Below are positions 12,001 to 22,570 of a stretch of DNA of 64,000 nucleotides, piece after piece. The stretch is from Loxodes magnus (Eukaryota; Ciliophora; Karyorelictea; Loxodida; Loxodidae). How positions within the stretch are numbered: the stretch's first letter is position 1; every line of letters begins with the position of its first letter. Below the pieces are notes generated by a model, which was not told the DNA's origin, searched no databases, and saw nothing but the letters and a program-made list of their open reading frames with translations. The position numbers were made by a program, and so were the translations under genes. The stretch spans positions 1 through 64,000 of the forward strand of contig CAMPDV010001960.1 of NCBI GenBank assembly GCA_946699065.1. Direction: 5' to 3'.

Positions 12001-13962
12001 CAGAGGAATGTCCACTTAATGTCCGAGTACAACTTCCAGTCTGGAAATCCCAGACTTTGATAGAGTTATCTCAACTTCCGGAGATAATGAACTTCTGATA
12101 ATTGGAGATCGCAACCGAATTAACTCCAGAGGAATGTCCACTTAATGTCCGTGTACAACTTCCAGTCTGGAAATCCAAGACTTTGATAGAGTTATCTCAA
12201 CTTCCGGAGATAATGAACTTCTGATCATTGGAGATCGCAAACGAACTAACTCTTGAGGAATGTCCACTTAATGTCCGAGTACAACTTCCAGTCTGGAAAT
12301 CCCAGACTTTGATAGAGTTATCTCAACTTCCGGAGATAATGAACTTCTGATCATTGGAGATCGCAACCGAAATAACTCTTGAGGAATGTCCACTTAATGT
12401 CCGAGTACAACTTTCCAGTCTGGAAATCCCAGACTTTGATAGAGTTATCAGAACTTCCGGAGATAATGAACTTCTGATCATTGGAGATCGCAACCGAAAT
12501 AACTGCAGAGGAATGTCCACTTAATGTCCGAGTACAACTTCCAGTCTGGAAATCCCAGACTTTGATAGAGTTATCAGAACTTCCGGAGATAATGAACTTC
12601 TGATCATTGGAGATCGCCACTGAACTAACTGTAGAGGAATGTCCACTTAATGTCCGAGTACAACTTCCAGTCTGGAAATCCCCAGACTTTGATAGAGTTA
12701 TCAGAACTTCCGGAGATAAATGAACTTCTGATCATTGGAGATCGCAACCGAATTAACTCCAGAGGAATGTCCACTTAATGTCCGAGTACAACTTCCAGTC
12801 TGGAAATCCCAGACTTTGATAGATTTATCAAGACTTCCGGAGATAATGAACTTCTGATCATTGGAGATCGCCACTGAACTAACTGTAGAGGAATGTCCAC
12901 TTAATGTCCGAGTACAACTTCCAGTCTGGAAATCCCAGACTTTGATAGAGTTATCAAGACTTCCGGAGATAATGAACTTCTGATCATTGGAGATCGCCAC
13001 TGAACTAAATGTAGAGGAATGTCCACTTAATGTCCGAGTACAACTTCCAGTCTGGAAATCCCAGACTTTGATAGAGTGATCTAAACTTCCGGAGATAATC
13101 AACTTTCGATCATTGGAGATCTCAACCGAATAAACTACCTAGGAATGTCCACTTAATGTCCGAGTACAACTTCCAGTCTGGAAATCCCAGACTTTGATAG
13201 AGTTATCAGAACTTCCGGAGATAATGAACTTCTGATAATTGGAGATCGCCACTGAACTAACTGTAGAGGAATGTCCACTTAATGTCCGAGTACAACTTCC
13301 AGTCTGGAAATCCCAGACTTTGATAGATTTATCACGACTTCCGGAGATAATGAACTTCTGATAATTGGAGATCGCCACTGAAATAACTGTAGAGGAATGT
13401 CCACTTAATGTCCGAGTACAACTTCCAGTCTGGAAATCCCAGACTTTGATAGAGTGATCTCAACTTCCGGAGATAATGAACTTCTGATCATTGGAGATCG
13501 CCACTGAAATAACTGCCTTGGAATGTCCACTTAATGTCCGAGTACAACTTCCAGTCTGGAAATCCCCGACTTTGATAGAGTTATCAGAACTTCCGGAGAT
13601 AATGAACTTCTGATAATTGGAGATCGCAACCGAAATAACTCAAGAGGAATGTCCACTTAATGTCCGAGTACAACTTCCAGTCTGGAAATCCCAGACTTTG
13701 ATAGAGTTATCAGAACTTCCGGAGATAATGAACTTCTGATCATTGGAGATCGCAACCGAATAAACTACCTAGGAATGTCACTTAATGTCCGAGTACAATT
13801 TTCAGTCTGGAAATCCCAGACTTTGATAGAGTTATCTCAACTTCCGGAGATAATGAACTTCTGATCATTGGAGATCGCCACTGAACTAAATGTAGAGGAA
13901 TGTCCACTTAATGTCCGAGTACAACTTCCAGTCTGGAAATCCCAGACTTTGATAGAGTTATC
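9090..13962 (-). pseudogene. Stop-rich WD40 monomers with TISG-type units
   Basis: About 39 monomers, nearly all closed by TAG, TGA or indels (9922, 10096, 11446, 11988, 12413, 12681, 12719, 13779). Short open runs remain at 10937-11209, 11694-11987, 12351-12620, 12701-13102 (three repeats) and 13139-13378. Distinctive units here are the KLSG unit (near 11145), LRGHSSTF near 9740, the TAGGTTTTTTATTCGG type near 10105, and the CGAACGATAAG (TISG) units at 10254, 10379 and 11639. Confidence 0.6.
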
Positions 13963-14865
13963 TCAACTTCCGGAGATAATGAACTTCTGATAATTGGAGA
14001 TCGCCACTGAACTAAATGTAGAGGAATGTCCACTTAATGTCCGAGTACAACTTCCAGTCTGGAAATCCCAGACTTTGATAGAGTTATCTAAACTTCCGGA
14101 GATAATGAACTTCTGATAATTGGAGATCGCCACTGAACTAACTGTAGAGGAATGTCCACTTAATGTCCGAGTACAACTTCCAGTCTGGAAATCCCAGACT
14201 TTGATAGAGTTATCAAGACTTCCGGAGATAATGAACTTCTGATCATTGGAGATCGCCACTGAACTAACTGTAGAGGAATGTCCACTTAATGTCCGAGTAC
14301 AACTTCCAGTCTGGAAATCCCAGACTTTGATAGAGTTATCAAGACTTCCGGAGATAATGAACTTCTGATCATTGGAGATCGCCACTGAACTAACTGTAGA
14401 GGAATGTCCACTTAATGTCCGAGTACAACTTCCAGTCTGGAAATCCCAGACTTTGATAGAGTTATCAGAACTTCCGGAGATAATGAACTTCTGATCATTG
14501 GAGATCGCAACCGAATTAACTCCAGAGGAATGTCCACTTAATGTCCGAGTACAACTTCCAGTCTGGAAATCCCAGACTTTGATAGAGTTATCAGAACTTC
14601 CGGAGATAATGAACTTCTGATCATTGGAGATCGCCACTGAACTAACTGTAGAGGAATGTCCACTTAATGTCCGAGTACAACTTCCAGTCTGGAAATCCCA
14701 GACTTTGATAGATTTATCAGAACTTCCGGAGATAATGAACTTCTGATCATTGGAGATCGCAACCGAAATAACTGCAGAGGAATGTCCACTTAATGTCCGA
14801 GTACAACTTCCAGTCTGGAAATCCCAGACTTTGATAGAGTTATCAGAACTTCCGGAGATAATCAA
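13963..14865 (-). CDS. WD40 open segment, about 7 repeats
   Basis: Seven repeats in frame: SDNS-SAVI, SDKS-STVS, SDNS-SGVN, SDNS-STVS, LDNS-STVS, LDNS-STVS, LDNS-STFS. Seven is the usual number of blades in one WD40 propeller, though neighbouring monomers in the array make the count arbitrary. It is bounded by TGA (13963 side) and by the TAG monomer upstream; its nominal start is TTG (LIIS). Copies exist at 21086-22042 and, with private frameshifts, at 31538-32241 and 34705-35605. Confidence 0.35.
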   Translation of the reverse strand: MIISGSSDNSIKVWDFQTGSCTRTLSGHSSAVISVAISNDQKFIISGSSDKSIKVWDFQTGSCTRTLSGHSSTVSSVAISNDQKFIISGSSDNSIKVWDFQTGSCTRTLSGHSSGVNSVAISNDQKFIISGSSDNSIKVWDFQTGSCTRTLSGHSSTVSSVAISNDQKFIISGSLDNSIKVWDFQTGSCTRTLSGHSSTVSSVAISNDQKFIISGSLDNSIKVWDFQTGSCTRTLSGHSSTVSSVAISNYQKFIISGSLDNSIKVWDFQTGSCTRTLSGHSSTFSSVAISNYQKFIISGS

Positions 14866-16860
14866 CTTTCGATCATTGGAGATCTCAACCGAATAAACTA
14901 CCTAGGAATGTCCACTTAATGTCCGAGTACAACTTCCAGTCTGGAAATCCCAGACTTTGATAGAGTTATCTAAACTTCCGGAGATAATGAACTTCTGATA
15001 ATTGGAGATCGCAACCGAATAAACTACCTAGGAATGTCCACTTAATGTCCGAGTACAACTTCCAGTCTGGAAATCCCAGACTTTGATAGATTTATCACGA
15101 CTTCCGGAGATAATGAACTTCTGATAATTGGAGATCGCCACTGAACTAACTGTAGAGGAATGTCCACTTAATGTCCGAGTACAACTTCCAGTCTGGAAAT
15201 CCCAGACTTTGATAGAGTTATCAGAACTTCCGGAGATAATGAACTTCTGATCATTGGAGATCGCAACCGAAATAACTGCAGAGGAATGTCCAACTTAATG
15301 TCCGAGTACAACTTCCAGTCTGGAAATCCCAGACTTTGATAGAGTTATCAGAACTTCCGGAGATAATGAACTTCTGATCATTGGAGATCGCCACTGAACT
15401 AACTGTAGAGGAATGTCCACTTAATGTCCGAGTACAACTTCCAGTCTGGAAATCCCAGACTTTGATAGAGTTATCTCAACTTCCGGAGATAATGAACTTC
15501 TGATCATTGGAGATCGCAACCGAAATAACTCTTGAGGAATGTCCCCTTAATGTCCGAGTACAACTTCCAGTCTGGAAATCCCAGACTTTGATAGAGTTAT
15601 CAAGACTTCCGGAGATAATGAACTTCTGATAATTGGAGATCGCCACTGAACTAAATGTAGAGGAATGTCCACTTAATGTCCGAGTACAACTTCCAGTCTG
15701 GAAATCCCAGACTTTGATAGAGTTATCAAGACTTCCGGAGATAATGAACTTCTGATAATTGGAGATCGCCACTGAACTAAATGTAGAGGAATGTCCACTT
15801 AATGTCCGAGTACAACTTCCAGTCTGGAAATCCAGACTTTGATAGAGTTATCTCAACTTCCGGAGATAATCAACTTTCGATCATTGGAGATCTCAACCGA
15901 ATAAACTACCTAGGAATGTCCACTTAATGTCCGAGTACAACTTCCAGTCTGGAAATCCCAGACTTTGATAGAGTTATCTCAACTTCCGGAGATAATGAAC
16001 TTCTGATCATTGGAGATCGCAACCGAAATAACTCTTGAGGAATGTCCACTTAATGTCCGAGTACAACTTCCAGTCTGGAAATCCCAGACTTTGATAGAGT
16101 TATCTCAACTTCCGGAGATAATGAACTTCTGATCATTGGAGATCGCAACCGAAATAACTGCAGAGGAATGTCCACTTAATGTCCGAGTACAACTTCCAGT
16201 CTGGAAATCCCAGACTTTGATAGAGTTATCAAGACTTCCGGAGATAATGAACTTCTGATAATTGGAGATCGACACTGAACTAAATGTAGAGGAATGTCCA
16301 CTTAATGTCCGAGTACAACTTCCAGTCTGGAAATCCCAGACTTTGATAGAGTTATCTCAACTTCCGGAGATAATGAACTTCTGATCATTGGAGATCGCCA
16401 CTGAACTAACTGTAGAGGAATGTCCACTTAATGTCCGAGTACAACTTCCAGTCTGGAAATCCCAGACTTTGATAGAGTTATCTCAACTTCCGGAGATAAT
16501 GAACTTCTGATCATTGGAGATCGCCACTGAACTAAATGTAGAGGAATGTCCACTTAATGTCCGAGTACAACTTCCAGTCTGGAAATCCCAGACTTTGATA
16601 GAGTTATCACGACTTCCGGAGATAATGAACTTCTGATCATTGGAGATCGCAACCGAAATAACTGCAGAGGAATGTCCACTTAATGTCCGAGTACAACTTC
16701 CAGTCTGGAAATCCCAGACTTTGATAGAGTTATCAAGACTTCCGGAGATAATGAACTTCTGATAATTGGAGATCGCAACCGAATAAACTACCTAGGAATG
16801 TCCACTTAATGTCCGAGTACAACTTCCAGTCTGGAAATCCCAGACTTTGATAGAGTTATC
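14866..16860 (-). pseudogene. Stop-rich WD40 monomers at the P/Q boundary
   Basis: Sixteen monomers with TAG or TGA in most, plus indels near 15290 and 15831. The only open run of note is 15476-15772 (two repeats, one with LRGHSSRV). A monomer with GACACTGAA near 16271 is seen only here. Block order changes from P to Q at about 16.3 kb without any unique sequence at the joint. Confidence 0.55.
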
Positions 16861-19800
16861 TCAACTTCCGGAGATAATGAACTTCTGATCATTGGAGATC
16901 GCAACTGAACTAAATGTAGAGGAATGTCCCCTTAATGTCCGAGTACAACTTCCAGTCTGGAAATCCCAGACTTTGATAGATTTATCAGAACTTCCGGAGA
17001 TAATGAACTTCTGATCATTGGAGATCGCAACCGAAATAACTGCAGAGGAATGTCCACTTAATTTCCGAGTACAACTTCCAGTCTGGAAATCCCAGACTTT
17101 GATAGAGTTATCTAAACTTCCGGAGATAATCAACTTTCGATCATTGGAGATCGCAACCGAATAAACTACCTAGGAATGTCCACTTAATGTCCGAGTACAA
17201 CTTCCAGTCTGGAAATCCCAGACTTTGATAGAGTTATCTCAACTTCCGGAGATAATGAACTTCTGATCATTGGAGATCGCAACCGAATAAAAAACCTAGG
17301 AATGTCCACTTAATGTCCGAGTACAACTTCCAGTCTGGAAATCCCAGACTTTGATAGATTTATCAAGACTTCCGGAGATAATGAACTTCTGATCATTGGA
17401 GATTGCCACTGAACTAACTGTAGAGGAATGTCCACTTATCGTTCGAGTACAACTTCCAGTCTGGAAATCCCAGACTTTGATAGAGTGATCTCAACTTCCG
17501 GAGATAATGAACTTCTGATCATTGGAGATCGCAAACGAACTAACTGTAGAGGAATGTCCACTTATCGTTCGAGTACAACTTCCAGTCTGGAAATCCCAGA
17601 CTTTGATAGAATGATCTCAACTTCCGGAGATAATGAACTTCTGATCATTGGAGATCGCCACTGAACTAACTGTAGAGGAATGTCCACTTAATGTCCGAGT
17701 ACAACTTCCAGTCTGGAAATCCCAGACTTTGATAGAGTTATCAGAACTTCCGGAGATAATGAACTTCTGATCATTGGAGATCGCAACCGAATTAACTGCC
17801 TTGGAATGTCCACTTAATGTCCGAGTACAACTTCCAGTCTGGAAATCCCAGACTTTGATAGAGTTATCACGACTTCCGGAGATAATGAACTTCTGATCAT
17901 TGGAGATCGCAACCGAAATAACTGCAGAGGAATGTCCACTTAATGTCCGAGTACAACTTCCAGTCTGGAAATCCCAGACTTTGATAGAGTTATCAAGACT
18001 TCCGGAGATAATGAACTTCTGATAATTGGAGATCGCAACCGAATAAACTACCTAGGAATGTCCACTTAATGTCCGAGTACAACTTCCAGTCTGGAAATCC
18101 CAGACTTTGATAGAGTTATCTCAACTTCCGGAGATAATGAACTTCTGATCATTGGAGATCGCCACTGAACTAACTGAAGAGGAATGTCCACTTAATGTCC
18201 GAGTACAACTTCCAGTCTGGAAATCCCAGACTTTGATAGATTTATCAGAACTTCCGGAGATAATGAACTTCTGATCATTGGAGATCGCAACCGAAATAAC
18301 TGCAGAGGAATGTCCACTTAATTTCCGAGTACAACTTCCAGTCTGGAAATCCCAGACTTTGATAGAGTTATCTAAACTTCCGGAGATAATCAACTTTCGA
18401 TCATTGGAGATCGCAACCGAATAAACTACCTAGGAATGTCCACTTAATGTCCGAGTACAACTTCCAGTCTGGAAATCCCAGACTTTGATAGAGTTATCAA
18501 GACTTCCGGAGATAATGAACTTCTGATCATTGGAGATCGCAACCGAATAAAAAACCTAGGAATGTCCACTTAATGTCCGAGTACAACTTCCAGTCTGGAA
18601 ATCCCAGACTTTGATAGATTTATCAAGACTTCCGGAGATAATGAACTTCTGATGATTGGAGATCGCCACTGAACTAAATGTAGAGGAATGTCCACTTAAT
18701 GTCCGAGTACAACTTCCAGTCTGGAAATCCCAGACTTTGATAGAGTGATCTCAACTTCCGGAGATAATGAACTTCTGATCATTGGAGATCGCAAACGAAC
18801 TAACTGTAGAGGAATGTCCACATATCGTTCGAGTACAACTTCCAGTCTGGAAATCCAGACTTTGATAGAATGATCTCAACTTCCGGAGATAATGAACTTC
18901 TGATCATTGGAGATCGCCACTGAACTAACTGTAGAGGAATGTCCACTTAATGTCCGAGTACAACTTCCAGTCTGGAAATCCCAGACTTTGATAGAGTTAT
19001 CAGAACTTCCGGAGATAATGAACTTCTGATCATTGGAGATCGCAACCGAATTAACTGCCTTGGAATGTCCACTTAATGTCCGAGTACAACTTCCAGTCTG
19101 GAAATCCCAGACTTTGATAGAGTTATCTACTTCCGGAGATAATGAACTTCTGATCATTGGAGATCGCAACCGAATTAACTCCAGAGGAATGTCCACTTAA
19201 TGTCCGAGTACAACTTCCAGTCTGGAAATCCCAGACTTTGATAGAGTTATCTCAACTTCCGGAGATAATGAACTTCTGATAATTGGAGATCGCAACCGAA
19301 TTAACTCCAGAGGAATGTCCACTTAATGTCCGTGTACAACTTCCAGTCTGGAAATCCAAGACTTTGATAGAGTTATCTCAACTTCCGGAGATAATGAACT
19401 CTGATCATTGGAGATCGCAAACGAACTAACTCTTGAGGAATGTCCACTTAATGTCCGAGTACAACTTCCAGTCTGGAAATCCCAGACTTTGATAGAGTTA
19501 TCTCAACTTCCGGAGATAATGAACTTCTGATCATTGGAGATCGCAACCGAAATAACTCTTGAGGAATGTCCACTTAATGTCCGAGTACAACTTCCAGTCT
19601 GGAAATCCCAGACTTTGATAGAGTTATCAGAACTTCCGGAGATAATGAACTTCTGATCATTGGAGATCGCAACCGAAATAACTGCAGAGGAATGTCCACT
19701 TAATGTCCGAGTACAACTTCCAGTCTGGAAATCCCAGACTTTGATAGAGTTATCAGAACTTCCGGAGATAATGAACTTCTGATCATTGGAGATCGCCACT

Positions 19801-21085
19801 GAACTAACTGTAGAGGAATGTCCACTTAATGTCCGAGTACAACTTCCAGTCTGGAAATCCCAGACTTTGATAGAGTTATCAGAACTTCCGGAGATAATGA
19901 ACTTCTGATCATTGGAGATCGCAACCGAATTAACTCCAGAGGAATGTCCACTTAATGTCGAGTACAACTTCCAGTCTGGAAATCCCAGACTTTGATAGAT
20001 TTATCAAGACTTCCGGAGATAATGAACTTCTGATCATTGGAGATCGCCACTGAACTAACTGTAGAGGAATGTCCACTTAATGTCCGAGTACAACTTCCAG
20101 TCTGGAAATCCCAGACTTTGATAGAGTTATCAAGACTTCCGGAGATAATGAACTTCTGATCATTGGAGATCGCCACTGAACTAAATGTAGAGGAATGTCC
20201 ACTTAATGTCCGAGTACAACTTCCAGTCTGGAAATCCCAGACTTTGATAGAGTGATCTAAACTTCGGAGATAATCAACTTTCGATCATTGGAGATCTCAA
20301 CCGAATAAACTACCTAGGAATGTCCACTTAATGTCCGAGTACAACTTCCAGTCTGGAAATCCCAGACTTTGATAGAGTTATCAGAACTTCCGGAGATAAT
20401 GAACTTCTGATAATTGGAGATCGCCACTGAACTAACTGTAGAGGAATGTCCACTTAATGTCCGAGTACAACTTCCAGTCTGGAAATCCCAGACTTTGATA
20501 GATTTATCACGACTTCCGGAGATAATGAACTTCTGATAATTGGAGATCGCCACTGAAATAACTGTAGAGGAATGTCCACTTAATGTCCGAGTACAACTTC
20601 CAGTCTGGAAATCCCAGACTTTGATAGAGTGATCTCAACTTCCGGAGATAATGAACTTCTGATCATTGGAGATCGCCACTGAAATAACTGCCTTGGAATG
20701 TCCACTTAATGTCCGAGTACAACTTCCAGTCTGGAAATCCCCGACTTTGATAGAGTTATCAGAACTTCCGGAGATAATGAACTTCTGATAATTGGAGATC
20801 GCAACCGAAATAACTCAAGAGGAATGTCCACTTAATGTCCGAGTACAAACTTCCAGTCTGGAAATCCCAGACTTTGATAGAGTTATCAGAACTTCCGGAG
20901 ATAATGAACTTCTGATCATTGGAGATCGCCACTGAACTAACTGTAGAGGAATGTCCACTTAATGTCCGAGTACAACTTCCAGTCTGGAAATCCCAGACTT
21001 TGATAGAGTTATCTCAACTTCCGGAGATAATGAAACTTCTGATCATTGGAGATCGCCACTGAACTAAATGTAGAGGAATGTCCAC
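16861..21085 (-). pseudogene. Stop-rich WD40 monomers, block Q
   Basis: Copy of 9.67-13.9 kb. Short open runs: 16861-17133 (KLSG and LRGHSSTF units), 18121-18393, 18876-19196, 19503-19967 (three to four repeats, SDNS types), 19952-20176 and 20314-20553. Private indels near 18855, 19401, 19960, 20265, 20850 and 21034 cut runs that are longer in sister copies. Confidence 0.55.
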
Positions 21086-22042
21086 TTAATGTCCGAGTAC
21101 AACTTCCAGTCTGGAAATCCCAGACTTTGATAGAGTTATCTCAACTTCCGGAGATAATGAACTTCTGATAATTGGAGATCGCCACTGAACTAAATGTAGA
21201 GGAATGTCACTTAATGTCCGAGTACAACTTCCAGTCTGGAAATCCCAGACTTTGATAGAGTTATCTAAACTTCCGGAGATAATGAACTTCTGATAATTGG
21301 AGATCGCCACTGAACTAACTGTAGAGGAATGTCCACTTAATGTCCGAGTACAACTTCCAGTCTGGAAATCCCAGACTTTGATAGAGTTATCAAGACTTCC
21401 GGAGATAATGAACTTCTGATCATTGGAGATCGCCACTGAACTAACTGTAGAGGAATGTCCACTTAATGTCCGAGTACAACTTCCAGTCTGGAAATCCCAG
21501 ACTTTGATAGAGTTATCAAGACTTCCGGAGATAATGAACTTCTGATCATTGGAGATCGCCACTGAACTAACTGTAGAGGAATGTCCACTTAATGTCCGAG
21601 TACAACTTCCAGTCTGGAAATCCCAGACTTTGATAGAGTTATCAGAACTTCCGGAGATAATGAACTTCTGATCATTGGAGATCGCAACCGAATTAACTCC
21701 AGAGGAATGTCCACTTAATGTCCGAGTACAACTTCCAGTCTGGAAATCCCAGACTTTGATAGAGTTATCAGAACTTCCGGAGATAATGAACTTCTGATCA
21801 TTGGAGATCGCCACTGAACTAACTGTAGAGGAATGTCCACTTAATGTCCGAGTACAACTTCCAGTCTGGAAATCCCAGACTTTGATAGATTTATCAGAAC
21901 TTCCGGAGATAATGAACTTCTGATCATTGGAGATCGCAACCGAAATAACTGCAGAGGAATGTCCACTTAATGTCCGAGTACAACTTCCAGTCTGGAAATC
22001 CCAGACTTTGATAGAGTTATCAGAACTTCCGGAGATAATCAA
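21086..22042 (-). CDS. WD40 open segment, about 6.5 repeats, frameshifted end
   Basis: Sister of 13963-14865 at an offset of about 7180. It begins with the same order (SDNS-SAVI, SDKS-STVS, SDNS-SGVN, SDNS-STVS, LDNS-STVS twice). A missing C near 21208 then throws the last 40 or so codons out of the WD40 frame. The nominal start is TTG, with no ATG available. Confidence 0.3.
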   Translation of the reverse strand: MIISGSSDNSIKVWDFQTGSCTRTLSGHSSAVISVAISNDQKFIISGSSDKSIKVWDFQTGSCTRTLSGHSSTVSSVAISNDQKFIISGSSDNSIKVWDFQTGSCTRTLSGHSSGVNSVAISNDQKFIISGSSDNSIKVWDFQTGSCTRTLSGHSSTVSSVAISNDQKFIISGSLDNSIKVWDFQTGSCTRTLSGHSSTVSSVAISNDQKFIISGSLDNSIKVWDFQTGSCTRTLSGHSSTVSSVAISNYQKFIISGSLDNSIKVWDFQTGSCTRTLSDIPLHLVQWRSPIIRSSLSPEVEITLSKSGISRLEVVLGH

Positions 22043-22204
22043 CTTTCGATCATTGGAGATCTCAACCGAATAAACTACCTAGGAATGTCCACTTAATGTC
22101 CGAGTACAACTTCCAGTCTGGAAATCCCAGACTTTGATAGAGTTATCTAAACTTCCGGAGATAATGAACTTCTGATAATTGGAGATCGCAACCGAATAAA
22201 CTAC

Positions 22205-22570
22205 CTAGGAATGTCCACTTAATGTCCGAGTACAACTTCCAGTCTGGAAATCCCAGACTTTGATAGATTTATCACGACTTCCGGAGATAATGAACTTCTG
22301 ATAATTGGAGATCGCCACTGAACTAACTGTAGAGGAATGTCCACTTAATGTCCGAGTACAACTTCCAGTCTGGAAATCCCAGACTTTGATAGAGTTATCA
22401 GAACTTCCGGAGATAATGAACTTCTGATCATTGGAGATCGCAACCGAAATAACTGCAGAGGAATGTCCACTTAATGTCCGAGTACAACTTCCAGTCTGGA
22501 AATCCCAGACTTTGATAGAGTTATCAGAACTTCCGGAGATAATGAACTTCTGATCATTGGAGATCGCCAC
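22205..22570 (-). pseudogene. WD40 open run of about 3 repeats
   Basis: Three in-frame repeats (SDNS-SAVI, SDNS-STVS with NYQ, RDKS) bounded by TAG. Identical runs occur at 32404-32769 and, mirrored, at 34177-34542. It spans the point where block Q correspondence gives way to block R. Confidence 0.35.

Larger units (their letters stand above)
5100..16300 (-). repeat. Block P: higher-order copy absent from the right arm
   Basis: The order of variant monomers matches block R at a constant offset of about 17388 bp (138 monomers). Examples are 5572-5811 with 22960-23199, and the odd LDFKT monomer near 8760-8830 with the one near 26150-26220. P continues about two monomers (16.09-16.3 kb) past the point where R reaches the palindrome junction. 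The array therefore naturally extends beyond the place where R folds back. Apart from the open segment 8085-9089 and the one at 13963-14865, most of P is stop-rich, with TAG or TGA every one to three monomers. Confidence 0.8.
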
